Below the pieces are notes generated by a model that was not told the origin of the DNA, searched no databases, and saw only the letters and a list, made by a program, of their open reading frames with translations. A DNA stretch of 64,000 nt from UBA2365 sp964594045 (GTDB lineage: Bacteria; Bacteroidota; Bacteroidia; Chitinophagales; Saprospiraceae): positions 99,650-163,649 of the forward strand of contig CAZQKR010000002.1 of the NCBI GenBank assembly GCA_964594045.1, read 5' to 3'. Each line of letters starts with the position of its first letter. Position 1 is the stretch's first letter. A program made the position numbers and the translations under genes. This document shows positions 25,346 through 34,694 of the stretch, piece after piece.

Positions 25346-28168
25346 CTAATTTGTATCGAAAGCAAATGTCACAAAAAACTTTTCCGTATCATTTTTAAGC
25401 CTGATGGGTTTATAACCTGCTCTGATACCGGCAGATAAATCGATCATCCGGAAATAACGGTTGTCAAACAGCAGCTCTATCCCGGTTGAATGGACCTGAC
25501 GGAATTGTTCTGCCTGTGTAAAATCCCATTCTAATCCGATATCATAGAACAGATTTGCCCGTATTCGTTTAAAATATACAAATGGACCCAGTGCAATATC
25601 CGGATACCATATCGGAAAACCATAATTGATCTTCGGACCGAAAAACTGATCTGAAAGAAACTTTGAAGTAAATCCCCTGACATAGTAACTGTTATTCAGC
25701 GGATGATATTCATTTTGGAGATCAGCGTATCTGTAATCTGCGATCAATTGAATGTAATGCGTAGGTTTTATACCGGGAAGGAAAACATTCAGATTTCCGG
25801 CAAAATTGATTTTGTCTTCATTGTTCAATGTTTTACTGATCGTCCAATCCGTATTAAAGGAAAACGGTGCCTTGATGCTGCGGTAGGCCTTTTTACGGGT
25901 AGCTCCTGCCTGCAACTGGATAAAAGCCGTGTGAAATACACTTCTTTCAAATGGATTATTGTCAGTGATGTTTGACAAACCATAGCCTAACTGCGGATTG
26001 AACGCATACCTGTAATTTCTTTTGATAAAGGTAAGCGGGACATAAACTTTTCCATAGAACCTGGATTCATTCCAGTAAACAGTATCATTACTGTCCTCAT
26101 TATTTATCTGCCTGGCTCTGTTTATCAATGAATTATGACCTAAAGTGAACAGTGGAAACCAATTTCCAAAAGTCATATTGATATCTGAAAAGAAAACATT
26201 TTCATTGAAATTATAACCCGGCGTCCATTGCAAACCATATTGGCCCAACTTGTCATTGGCGGCCAAAACCATGGAAACGTTACTTTCTCCCGGCATCAAA
26301 AGCCAGCTATGCAACACCAGTTTGGTCAAACCTGCATGATATTTTTTATGCTCAAAATGTTTTTGAGGAATCTGGTCGACAATAGGTCCGTTTTCATTGT
26401 CGGTGATGAACAACAAAGCGGCATCTTTTATTTCAGCTGATACATTGGGGTTCCTGTTAAAGCCAATAAATGGTTTTTCTTCCTGTGGCGGGATAATTAA
26501 AATCCGTTTTTGATTGAATTCAGTAGTTATCAGCGCGATTTCCTGATCAGGTCCCGCATCCGGCATTTCAGTCAGAAATGGTGTTTTGAAAGGTATCTTA
26601 AAGAGTGCACCTGTTTTCAGATCGTAAGACATCATCTGATTCAAACCTTGTTCTCTACCTTCATTTGCCAGGAAAAACATTTTACCGCCTGATATGCTGA
26701 GGTCTTCAAAGGATGTAATGGAAAACGGGACCAGTTCTTTGTATTTACCTGAATTCAGATCAATGTTGAGAATGGCATTCCGGTTGTTTTTCTGGGCAAC
26801 CACCACAAGTTCATCGTTTCCGTTCCATTCCGGATATCTGAAATTAAATCCACCGTCCACATGGATTTCCCTGATCAGATTCCCGCTGGATGCATGCAGA
26901 AGTATCAGTTTATTCTGCATCATTTCGTTCACTTCAACCACCAGTATCTGCTTTCGGTCCGGACTGATAGCAGGTGAGAAAAACTTGGTTTTATCGGTAA
27001 TTCTCATGGTTTTTCCCGTAGAAAATTCGTATTTCCAGATATTGGAATAGCTCCGGTCTGACCATCTGGGATCCAATGTTATCTCTGACCAGACCAAAAT
27101 CTGCTCATTGACATCATATTCACCCATTCCAAAACCCAAAGGAATGACAGGAGTTTCCTTCCCGTCACCCAAATCTATCATGACAAATTGGGCAGGCCTT
27201 GAAAAAGTTTCCTTGATGGCCATCACTTTATCCTTTGACATGAACCTGGGTTTGGAATAGGATGCAGGATCACTTGTATTCAATGGACTTTGGTATTGTG
27301 CGCTGACTTCATTTGCAGGGCTTTCGGGTTTAATACTTCCCATCATACTTCGATAGAATTTTGGTGTTTTTAAACCGGTCCTTCTTTTTAAAGCCCGGGA
27401 AAACGGGTAAAATCCACCTTTGTAGGCAGCTGCATCCTTGAAAATTCCAGCCCAAATATCATTACCGTAAATTGATCTGCCATGCCTGACCATATCATAA
27501 CCAAGGACATAATGATCGGGGACCATGTCCCGGAAGGATCCATTGACCATTTTTTCATATCCGAATGGCTTTTCAAGCGCAGCAATTGTCTTTAATTCAG
27601 CGCTGAAACTTCGGATCCTTCCCCTGCCGGCATTGCTTAATGCAGTTTCCTGCATCACCGCATCACCTTCAAAAAACCAGGGTGGTATGGCCAGGGAAAA
27701 CAATGCACCCCAACCAGCTTCTCCGGTCAGAAAATAGGCCCATTTGGTAATACCATGCATCGTGTTACTGAATTGCAATGCGTGCCTGTACTCATGTATG
27801 GAAAGCACATCCAGCCAGTCTGTTGTGCCGTAAAATGATCGCTGTGGGAAAGTGGTGTAAAATTTGGAATGGAAAGGAGCTGTAGTCACATAACCGTTTG
27901 GAATAACGGTTTGGTTCAGCAGAAAAATATCGGTTTTCCTGAAACGGTCACCAATCGAATGAAGGTTGTTTGCAGCCTGATAATGAACCATGTTGACGAT
28001 CCTGTTCGCCTGATCTTCAAGTCCTTTTGGAAATACCAGCCTGACGGTATCTGTGTTGATCTGTTGCCAGTCTGTTCCCGGAGGCACAGTGGATCCGGGT
28101 GTAAAAAGCTGAGCGAACAAATTGGTTAAGGCAAAAACCGACAGTGCAGCCGAGAAAAATAGCTTCAT
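25346..28168 (-). CDS. Three-part fusion: HExxH peptidase-like domain, TolB-like propeller, outer-membrane barrel
   Basis: A 940-aa exported protein with a signal peptide (1-19). Residues about 35-300 resemble a gluzincin peptidase. It has SIHEYRHALQ (H125, E126, H129) and a downstream IPPWFFEGDAVMQE with candidate third ligand E167. Residues about 310-610 have TolB/PD40-like propeller repeats (FSPAISPDRKQILVV, FRYPEWNGNDELVVV). Residues about 640-940 alternate like outer-membrane beta strands (GYNFNENVFFSDINMTFGNWFPLF ... FFVTFAFDTN) and are similar in layout to Omp85/surface-antigen barrels. It is the last gene of a likely operon with the NapH-like ferredoxin and a 124-aa protein. The function is not established; a surface-anchored protease is the simplest reading. 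Confidence 0.65.
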   Translation of the reverse strand: MKLFFSAALSVFALTNLFAQLFTPGSTVPPGTDWQQINTDTVRLVFPKGLEDQANRIVNMVHYQAANNLHSIGDRFRKTDIFLLNQTVIPNGYVTTAPFHSKFYTTFPQRSFYGTTDWLDVLSIHEYRHALQFSNTMHGITKWAYFLTGEAGWGALFSLAIPPWFFEGDAVMQETALSNAGRGRIRSFSAELKTIAALEKPFGYEKMVNGSFRDMVPDHYVLGYDMVRHGRSIYGNDIWAGIFKDAAAYKGGFYPFSRALKRRTGLKTPKFYRSMMGSIKPESPANEVSAQYQSPLNTSDPASYSKPRFMSKDKVMAIKETFSRPAQFVMIDLGDGKETPVIPLGFGMGEYDVNEQILVWSEITLDPRWSDRSYSNIWKYEFSTGKTMRITDKTKFFSPAISPDRKQILVVEVNEMMQNKLILLHASSGNLIREIHVDGGFNFRYPEWNGNDELVVVAQKNNRNAILNIDLNSGKYKELVPFSITSFEDLSISGGKMFFLANEGREQGLNQMMSYDLKTGALFKIPFKTPFLTEMPDAGPDQEIALITTEFNQKRILIIPPQEEKPFIGFNRNPNVSAEIKDAALLFITDNENGPIVDQIPQKHFEHKKYHAGLTKLVLHSWLLMPGESNVSMVLAANDKLGQYGLQWTPGYNFNENVFFSDINMTFGNWFPLFTLGHNSLINRARQINNEDSNDTVYWNESRFYGKVYVPLTFIKRNYRYAFNPQLGYGLSNITDNNPFERSVFHTAFIQLQAGATRKKAYRSIKAPFSFNTDWTISKTLNNEDKINFAGNLNVFLPGIKPTHYIQLIADYRYADLQNEYHPLNNSYYVRGFTSKFLSDQFFGPKINYGFPIWYPDIALGPFVYFKRIRANLFYDIGLEWDFTQAEQFRQVHSTGIELLFDNRYFRMIDLSAGIRAGYKPIRLKNDTEKFFVTFAFDTN

Positions 28169-28208
28169 AATTCTGAATTATTAAGGGTCACAATTAAGCC
28201 CGCAACTT

Positions 28209-28583
28209 TTATACGAGATATTTATTACTTAATTCAAGCAACTTATCCCTCAGGGCATACACATCCTTCCATTTTTCCCCGGGAGTCTCTGATCTCCAAT
28301 GCAGGCTCATTGCATTTTCACCGGATTGGATCTCCAGGCTGTACTGAGTGCCTGTTTTGGAGGAAGTGCTTTCAGGAAAAGGAATAACACAGTTGTCCAT
28401 GAATCTGACCAGATCAAAAAAGCTGTCAACCGGTATTTCATAGATCTGAAAATCACCAAAAAGCACTTTTTGAAGCTTTAAAGTGCAGTGTTTTTTCTCT
28501 GCCGAATAAAAGATCTTTACAAAAGCAAATTTTTCGCCACGGGCTTTGAAAGTGATGTCAACGTCAGTAAATTTTGATTCCAT
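28209..28583 (-). CDS. Conserved-looking 124-aa protein, unknown function
   Basis: A small cytoplasmic protein without signal peptide or membrane segment. It alternates beta strands (ITFKARGEKFAFVKIFYSAE, CTLKLQKVLFGDFQIYEIPV, YSLEIQSGENAMSLHWRSE) and ends in a helix (ALRDKLLELSNKYL). No family is recognised. It starts 10 bp after the NapH-like ferredoxin gene and ends 40 bp before the peptidase-barrel gene, so it is probably in the same operon. Confidence 0.6.
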   Translation of the reverse strand: MESKFTDVDITFKARGEKFAFVKIFYSAEKKHCTLKLQKVLFGDFQIYEIPVDSFFDLVRFMDNCVIPFPESTSSKTGTQYSLEIQSGENAMSLHWRSETPGEKWKDVYALRDKLLELSNKYLV

Positions 28584-28593
28584 ATGTTTGATT

Positions 28594-29580
28594 TTAAATT
28601 CTTGCCAATCCTAAAAATACCGCATGTAAGGATACAGTCAGTACGAACCAGATCTTTTTGGCCAGAGCGGGTTCCAAATTGAATAATTTGTATTGTATAA
28701 AATCCTTCTTGCAGGACTCCATGCAATCACCACAGTATGTACAGGTGATACCCGGACGACCCGTCTTCAAATCCTCCAGGGTAAGAGCATCATAAGGGCA
28801 ATGAGTAAAGCACAACCGGCAATAGGTGCAATCACTTTGAATGACCACTCTGAAAGGGTTTACGAATTTCAGGTAACTTACCATCACGCCGATAGGACAA
28901 TATTCGGTACAGTGCGACATCAGCCCTCTTTTCCTTGACCGGAAAAATATGACCAACAACCCTCCAATACCAAAGGCAGCCGTCAGCACTAATACCCAAA
29001 ACGGTGCCGCATTAAACAACCTGAGCATTATGGCCATCAGGATCACCACCAATAGTATGGTCCACCTGATCTTACTCTTGTTGACCAGAGGTCTGGGCTT
29101 TTTACCGGATGATGCAAGTCCGTCCAAAGCACCAAAATAACACAGTTGCGCACACCAGGCAGGTCCGGAAAGGATCAGTGTGCTGAGGAAAAGTATGGGC
29201 ATAAAACCGATTTCCAGCCGGTATACAGGACCGGCCAGAATGACCGCAGGGATAGGAAAATGCAGTGTGCCGGTCATCAGAAATACATCCAGTCCTGACA
29301 GCCCAAAGATCAACTGCCCAAAAAAAACAACAGAAAACAAGATCCAAATCCTGAGTCGCCATTTTGCAGTATCTCCGGAAAACAACATTTTATATACGAT
29401 GAATCCGGCATAAAGCCCCAGCAACAGAATTTCGATCCATCCATATCCGGGCAACAATCTTTCCAGCATTAACATAGGCCTTTCCACCCGGGTATGAACA
29501 GGTATGAGGATTGCAGCTACAATCAAAAATGCGATGACAGGAAATTTGAATTTTGAATTCATGCCTATATTTTCCGACAT
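28594..29580 (-). CDS. NapH/MauN-like polyferredoxin membrane protein
   Basis: A 328-aa inner-membrane protein with about five to six hydrophobic helices and a cytoplasmic ferredoxin end. Two membrane-proximal CxxxC motifs (WCAQLCYFGALDG and SHCTEYCPIG) are typical of the NapH/NosR/RdxA group. They are followed by two 4Fe-4S clusters, CTYCRLCFTHCPYDAL and CTYCGDCMESCKKDF; the second ends in K in place of the usual P. The likely role is transfer of electrons from quinol across the membrane to a periplasmic or assembly partner. No nap, nos or cco genes adjoin it, so the partner is unknown. The start at 29580 and an internal ATG at 29562 are both possible. Confidence 0.82.
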   Translation of the reverse strand: MSENIGMNSKFKFPVIAFLIVAAILIPVHTRVERPMLMLERLLPGYGWIEILLLGLYAGFIVYKMLFSGDTAKWRLRIWILFSVVFFGQLIFGLSGLDVFLMTGTLHFPIPAVILAGPVYRLEIGFMPILFLSTLILSGPAWCAQLCYFGALDGLASSGKKPRPLVNKSKIRWTILLVVILMAIMLRLFNAAPFWVLVLTAAFGIGGLLVIFFRSRKRGLMSHCTEYCPIGVMVSYLKFVNPFRVVIQSDCTYCRLCFTHCPYDALTLEDLKTGRPGITCTYCGDCMESCKKDFIQYKLFNLEPALAKKIWFVLTVSLHAVFLGLARI

Positions 29581-29785
29581 AAAGATAAAGCTTTTTTACA
29601 CAAACTTCCACAGTTTTGAAGGATGTAATGTATAATTCACGCCTTCGTCTGCTTTTTGTTCAAAACCATATCCGTTTTAAAATTCCCGGTAAATCTCCAA
29701 AAATGTCATTTGTTATAAATAATGTTAAAAATAATTCACATAAGCATAGATTTTTGTATCTTATTAATGAAAATAATTTTGTTCT

Positions 29786-30610
29786 ATGGAAAATTTGTTC
29801 AAGAAATTTATATTTCGCGCCTTATATTGGTACATCAGCTCTGTGGATAAGGATGGAGAGATTTTATTTCTCAATTGGGGTTATGATGCCCCCGATGAAC
29901 GGATACCTTTGACCAGACACGATGAGCCCAACAGATATTCGATCCAATTGTACCACTCTTTGGTGAAGGATGTGGAGTTGAAGGGTAAACACATTGTTGA
30001 AGTCGGTTGCGGACGTGGTGGCGGTTTGTCTTACATCACCCGGACATTTTCACCTGCCAGTTCTCTGGGAATCGACCTGGAGAAAAAAGCCACTGATTTT
30101 GGAAACCATCATTATCAGCTCAGCGGGATGCGCTTTTTGCAGGGTGACGCTCAGGATCTGCCCATTCAGGATGAGAGTTGTGACGTGGTCATCAATGTGG
30201 AATCATCCCACAGATATCCCGACATGGGAAGATTCCTGGACCATGTTTACCGTATCCTCAAACCCGGAGGATATTTTCTGATCACTGATTTCAGACGCGC
30301 GGAGGAAATGCCTTCACTGTGGAATTTGTTCCACTCCTCAAAATTTACCCTGCTGGCTCAGAAAAAGATCAACGAACAGGTTGTCCGCAGTCTTTCAAAC
30401 GACTGTGTCAGAAGAATTGACCTGGTCAAAAGATACGTACCCGGCTTCCTTCATAATCAGGTATACAATTTTGCAGGTATCAAAGATACCCGTTCATACC
30501 ACCAGATAAAGAGCGGAGAATTGGAATACTTTATGCTCGCATTCAGAAAAAACGGCGCCGTGACCCATATGTCAAACCAAATGAACTACTCTGCTATTCA
30601 AGCACTTTGA
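29786..30610 (+). CDS. Class I SAM-dependent methyltransferase
   Basis: A 274-aa cytoplasmic methyltransferase. Motif I is HIVEVGCGRGGGLSYI, followed by the acidic end of beta 2 (LGIDLEKKA), a GDAQDLP segment (motif II), DVVINVESSHRYPDMGRFL and KPGGYFLITDFRRAEEM (motif III). The core resembles UbiE/phthiotriolone-type methyltransferases that act on lipid-like or small-molecule acceptors, but the substrate is not predictable. The gene is AT-rich at its 5' end. Its 3' end overlaps the convergent C69 peptidase gene by 17 bp. Confidence 0.85.
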   Translation: MENLFKKFIFRALYWYISSVDKDGEILFLNWGYDAPDERIPLTRHDEPNRYSIQLYHSLVKDVELKGKHIVEVGCGRGGGLSYITRTFSPASSLGIDLEKKATDFGNHHYQLSGMRFLQGDAQDLPIQDESCDVVINVESSHRYPDMGRFLDHVYRILKPGGYFLITDFRRAEEMPSLWNLFHSSKFTLLAQKKINEQVVRSLSNDCVRRIDLVKRYVPGFLHNQVYNFAGIKDTRSYHQIKSGELEYFMLAFRKNGAVTHMSNQMNYSAIQAL

Positions 30611-32297
30611 GCTGATCGCCGGTCGTATTGATCAATTGCCTGTAACTCGCTTCACCATAACCCGGCTGATCCGGCCTCGGTGGAATGTGATCCGAATACC
30701 CATTGTTGAGCAGCTTATAACCATCCGTCTTTTTGACATTGCCGTCAAAAAATTTGGCAAACAAAAATCCGTAAAGCTTTCTCCAGCTGTCCAATGTCCG
30801 CTGCAATTCGGAATAAGAGTAATTATTTACAAAATCCACGGCCAGTTTAAGATCAACCTGATATAGTTTCAATGCGGCTTCCGTCATCACATCGGCAGTT
30901 GTAAGATATTTGTTCTCCAGTTCCTGCTGTTTTTCAATGATGACCGGTGCGATCAGACTGTAACGGGTGTATGCCAGATTAGCCACCTGGTTGAATACCC
31001 AAAAAGCAGCATCTTCCTTAAATTCCAGTTGACTGCCGTATCCGCGACTGTAACCCTGCGGAACTTCATAGGTTGAGCAAAAAACCGGATTATATACAGT
31101 AGTTCCTGCATCATCCATACCGAACCAAAGAATTCCGCCGATAGGATCAGGCAACCAGCTTCTGCTCTGAGCTACAAAAGAAAAACCGGTTTGCTGTGTG
31201 GCCACAGGTCTGTTGTGACAGTATTTTTCACCATCAACCGTAAAGGTAAGTGGCCCCCATCTGTAAGGTTTGTTGTATGGGCCGGAGATCACATCACCGG
31301 TCATATCCAGCGGTGTTCCCTGGTAATGGTCACGCATGAAAGCCATCAGATCCTTTGCACTGATCTTTTTATCCGGTTTGATCCACAATGGCATTCTGTT
31401 GGTCAGGTTTTTTCCTTCCGCATAATCCAGGTACTGATCCATACCGGTTGTCAGTTGTCGGAAAATGGTCCATACACGGGCTTCGCAAAAACGGGCAGCG
31501 CCAAAATCCACAGGGCTATAGGTATCTGAAAAGCTGAAGTCCTCATCTTTTCCATTGTAGTATCCCCGGGCACGGGCAAAGCTGATCACATCCTTTGCAT
31601 AAATGGTATTTACTTTTGGATCAAACCATTTGTCCACCTGGTCAGAAGAAATGCCTCCGTCCTTGTATTTCTGGGGAAAGGTCATGATCCTGGCCTGGTT
31701 GGCATGCCCGGAGATATAGCCGTCCGGCACCAGTCTGGCAACCCACACAGCGCCTTTTTCAAATGTGCCTTTGCTGATCATTTCCATGATCCAGACTTCG
31801 TTTTTATCTGCGATGGAAAAGGATTCGCCTGAACTGTAATATCCGTATTCAGCCATGAGGGAAGTGATGACCTGAATCGCCTGGCGGGCAGATTTGGAGC
31901 GTTGCAATGCGATATACATGAGGCTACCATAGTCCATGATGGCGGTTTTATCCCGCAATTCATCGCGACCACCGTAGGTGGTTTCACCGATAGCTACCTG
32001 GTATTCATTCATATTGCCGATGACATTGAATGTCTGACGGGCTTGTTTGATCTCGCCGAGGTATTTTCCGCTGTCCCAATCATATATTTTAAGCATAGTC
32101 CCTTCAGGATAATTGGCTGCCGGCCAATGGTAAAGCTCGCCATACAGCACATGGGAATCTGCAGAATAGCTGATCAGTGTGGATCCGTCGGTTGTGGCGC
32201 CTTTGGTGACCAGGAAATTGGTGCAGGCAAAGCCGTTTTGGAATATGAAAAGTGGGAAAAACAGAATGAAAACGCGATAAATTAATAATTTGTACAT
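30594..32297 (-). CDS. C69-family dipeptidase (Ntn hydrolase, peptidase U34)
   Basis: A 567-aa secreted peptidase of the C69 family. A signal peptide ending at FQNGFA leaves Cys25 as the new N-terminal residue (CTNFLVTKGATTDGSTLISYS), as required for an autoproteolytic N-terminal nucleophile. Other family segments are NEYQVAIGETTYGGRDEL, DYGSLMYIALQRSKSARQAI, NEVWIMEMI and FCEARVWTIFRQ. It is expected to cleave dipeptides in the periplasm or outside the cell. It is single, with a recognisable promoter. Confidence 0.9.
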   Translation of the reverse strand: MYKLLIYRVFILFFPLFIFQNGFACTNFLVTKGATTDGSTLISYSADSHVLYGELYHWPAANYPEGTMLKIYDWDSGKYLGEIKQARQTFNVIGNMNEYQVAIGETTYGGRDELRDKTAIMDYGSLMYIALQRSKSARQAIQVITSLMAEYGYYSSGESFSIADKNEVWIMEMISKGTFEKGAVWVARLVPDGYISGHANQARIMTFPQKYKDGGISSDQVDKWFDPKVNTIYAKDVISFARARGYYNGKDEDFSFSDTYSPVDFGAARFCEARVWTIFRQLTTGMDQYLDYAEGKNLTNRMPLWIKPDKKISAKDLMAFMRDHYQGTPLDMTGDVISGPYNKPYRWGPLTFTVDGEKYCHNRPVATQQTGFSFVAQSRSWLPDPIGGILWFGMDDAGTTVYNPVFCSTYEVPQGYSRGYGSQLEFKEDAAFWVFNQVANLAYTRYSLIAPVIIEKQQELENKYLTTADVMTEAALKLYQVDLKLAVDFVNNYSYSELQRTLDSWRKLYGFLFAKFFDGNVKKTDGYKLLNNGYSDHIPPRPDQPGYGEASYRQLINTTGDQLKVLE

Positions 32298-32316
32298 GTT
32301 TAGTTATTTTGAGGAG

Positions 32317-32347
32317 CGAAAATAATGGTTCGATCGCATATACCAAA
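32317..32347 (-). promoter_or_regulatory. Promoter of the C69 dipeptidase gene
   Basis: Minus-strand TTTG (complement of 32344-32347), 19 bp, then TATTTTCG (complement of 32317-32324), a one-base variant of TAnnTTTG. The ATG lies about 20 bp downstream of the box. Confidence 0.45.
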
Positions 32348-32538
32348 GCAGGCTGATCAGAATTGACGGATAAAACCCATTATTTAGAGTCAATTTCTGA
32401 TGAAATTTATAACTTTCAGAGGTTTTGAACAAAAATGCAGAAATCACATTGGACTTTCCGAAGGAGGCTCAACTTTCGCGATTCGATATTCATGATTTTT
32501 CAACTCCAACAATTCAAACAGCTCAAACAATTACTGTT

Positions 32539-32564
32539 AACTGTAATCTGTAACTGTAATCTGT
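32539..32564. repeat. Two tandem 13-bp repeats
   Basis: AACTGTAATCTGT occurs twice without spacer inside low-complexity intergenic DNA. It is a likely slippage-prone simple repeat with no sign of function. Confidence 0.6.
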
Positions 32565-32749
32565 GAGCAGCGATCTGATGCCGTCATTTAAATCAGCTTG
32601 AACAACTTGAATCATGACGATGAATGTTATGATTTTCAATCACAATGTTCCATCATGATGTTCGACATCTCAAACAGCCCTAACAGCTCAGACAAAGGAA
32701 CAAAGGAACAATGTAACAAAAAACCTCCCTTCCCCCAAAAACTGCACGC

Positions 32750-34354
32750 CTATAAAATATAATCGGTCGTCAGAAAATTGGACGATTTTGAATTCAGGAT
32801 GTCAGAAAGGATCTTTTTGTTGGCGTCGTTTTCCTTAAAGGCCACCATGGATCTGATGGAAAACACCCTTAGGGCATCACTCACGGACAACGTACCTTCA
32901 GCCGAATCTTTCCTGCCTGTGAAAGGGAAAACATCAGGACCTCTCTGGCATTGTGCGTTGATATTTACCCTGCACACCTGGTTGACCAGCGTGTCCACCA
33001 GAGAAGAGATCAGAACCGGATCCTCACCGAAAATACTGGCCTGCTGACCGAATTTGGACCGGATCACATATTCCAGCGGTTCAGTAACATCTGCAAATTT
33101 TACGATCGGGACAACAGGTCCGAATTGCTCTTCATGATATATGCGCATGTCGCTGTTGACATCTGACAGCACAACCGGGAAAAAGCTGGTTTTGCCCATG
33201 ATCCCGCCATTTTGATTGCAGATTTGTGCGCCTTTTTGCACAGCATCTTCCACCAGGCCGGCCATCCATTCAGGTTTGCCTGCTTCAGGAAGCGGCGTCA
33301 GACTGACATGTTCATCCCAGGGAAGACCCAAAGTGAGTTCATCCACTGCATTGGAAAATTTTTCTATGAAAAGATCGCATACCTTTTCATGGACAAAAAT
33401 GATCTTCAATGCGGTACATCTCTGGCCATTGAATGAAAGTGCTCCTGTAATACATTCATTGACAGTCAGTTCCATATCAGTATCTTCCAGAATGATCGCA
33501 GGATTTTTGGCCTCCAGGCCAAGTACTGATTTGAGCAGGTGCGGATAGGGATGTTGCTTTTTAAGGATATCGGCCACCCTGCTGGATCCGATGAATGCCA
33601 GAACGTTGATTTTCCCGGATTCCATCAGCGGAGCGATGACCTGTTGACCATCGCCATACACGATATTGACCACCCCTTTGGGAAATGAATCCCTGAAAGC
33701 ATTTAACAGAGGAGAATGTAACAGCACACCCAGTTTTGGCGGTTTGAAAATGATGGTATTGCCCATGATCAAAGCCGGGATCAGCGTGGTAAAAGTTTCA
33801 TTGAGTGGGTAATTGAACGGGCCCATACACAACACCACACCCAAAGGCGCCCTTTTGATCTGTGCGATGATCCCCTGCTTGAGCGTCAGCCTGGATGCAT
33901 CCCTGTCCATATTTTTGAGCGCCTCGATGGTGTCAAAAATATATTCAACTGTCCTGTCAAATTCCTTTTCCGAATCCTTCCTTGTCTTGGCAATTTCCCA
34001 CATCAGGAGCCGGACAACTGACTCTCTTTGTTCTTTCATGCGTTCAACAAAGTCCAACATGCATTTGATCCGTTGCGCTACTGTCATTCCGGGCCACTCA
34101 CCCTGTCCGTTTTCGTATGCGTCAACAGCGCTTTTCAGCGCAAAAAGAGAAGTTTCCCTGTCCATCAACGGGTAACAACCGATATGGTTCACCATTTTAC
34201 CTTCTTGGAGACTATAAACCGGTGAATAGACATTTTCAAAAGGCCCTTCCCAGGTATGTAACTCACCGTTGACCAGGTACTGTGATTGCTGAATGAAAGG
34301 GATCCGGGCATTATCCGGAATATGCTGAACCGGTGAAAAATGATCAATATTCAT
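32750..34354 (-). CDS. gapN: NADP-dependent non-phosphorylating glyceraldehyde-3-phosphate dehydrogenase (GapN-type aldehyde dehydrogenase)
   Basis: A 534-aa cytoplasmic aldehyde dehydrogenase. It oxidises glyceraldehyde 3-phosphate directly to 3-phosphoglycerate and yields NADPH without ATP. Catalytic residues are visible: Asn181 in GPFNYPLNE, Glu281 in LGLEAKNP and Cys313 in SFNGQRCTA. The C-terminal region INAQCQRGPDVFPFTGRKDSAEGTLSVSDALRVFSIR is characteristic of the GapN subfamily. The N-terminal extension of about 40 residues is common in Bacteroidota versions. It has its own transcript, divergent from the plug-protein gene. Substrate assignment is by subfamily pattern. Confidence 0.85.
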   Translation of the reverse strand: MNIDHFSPVQHIPDNARIPFIQQSQYLVNGELHTWEGPFENVYSPVYSLQEGKMVNHIGCYPLMDRETSLFALKSAVDAYENGQGEWPGMTVAQRIKCMLDFVERMKEQRESVVRLLMWEIAKTRKDSEKEFDRTVEYIFDTIEALKNMDRDASRLTLKQGIIAQIKRAPLGVVLCMGPFNYPLNETFTTLIPALIMGNTIIFKPPKLGVLLHSPLLNAFRDSFPKGVVNIVYGDGQQVIAPLMESGKINVLAFIGSSRVADILKKQHPYPHLLKSVLGLEAKNPAIILEDTDMELTVNECITGALSFNGQRCTALKIIFVHEKVCDLFIEKFSNAVDELTLGLPWDEHVSLTPLPEAGKPEWMAGLVEDAVQKGAQICNQNGGIMGKTSFFPVVLSDVNSDMRIYHEEQFGPVVPIVKFADVTEPLEYVIRSKFGQQASIFGEDPVLISSLVDTLVNQVCRVNINAQCQRGPDVFPFTGRKDSAEGTLSVSDALRVFSIRSMVAFKENDANKKILSDILNSKSSNFLTTDYIL

Positions 34355-34694
34355 TTTAATCTCTTTAATTACGGTGTAAAACTAAGAAAACTTGTCCTTT
34401 GGGATCTGATAGCAGGTCAATTTCCATGTAAATTGTGCTAATTTTCTTTTTGAAGGCAAAAATATGACATTTTTTTAGCTGATATGAACCCTCAGGCAGT
34501 TCATCATTCCCGGTGCCATGGTTCATTGGTACCGGATAAATTGTCTTAAATCAAATGTTTATGATCTTCTAAAACCTGATGTCAGTTTGAATTGTTATGC
34601 TGATATCGACAAAAATCCGTAATTTTACCCGTCCATCCGAATTGTATTCACTTTCGGAAATGGAGCGTATCATTTCTAATGAAAACAGGAAAAC
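34355..34694. other. Divergent upstream region, no gene
   Basis: 340 bp between gapN and the plug-protein gene. It is AT-rich with no clear consensus promoter, repeat or small gene. Confidence 0.4.

Larger units (their letters stand above)
32298..32749. other. Intergenic region with low-complexity repeats
   Basis: This 452-bp spacer between minus-strand genes holds the dipeptidase promoter and low-complexity sequence. AACTGTAATCTGT is repeated in tandem at 32539-32551 and 32552-32564, and CAAACAGCTCAAACA-type heptads surround it. No gene is present. Confidence 0.5.
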
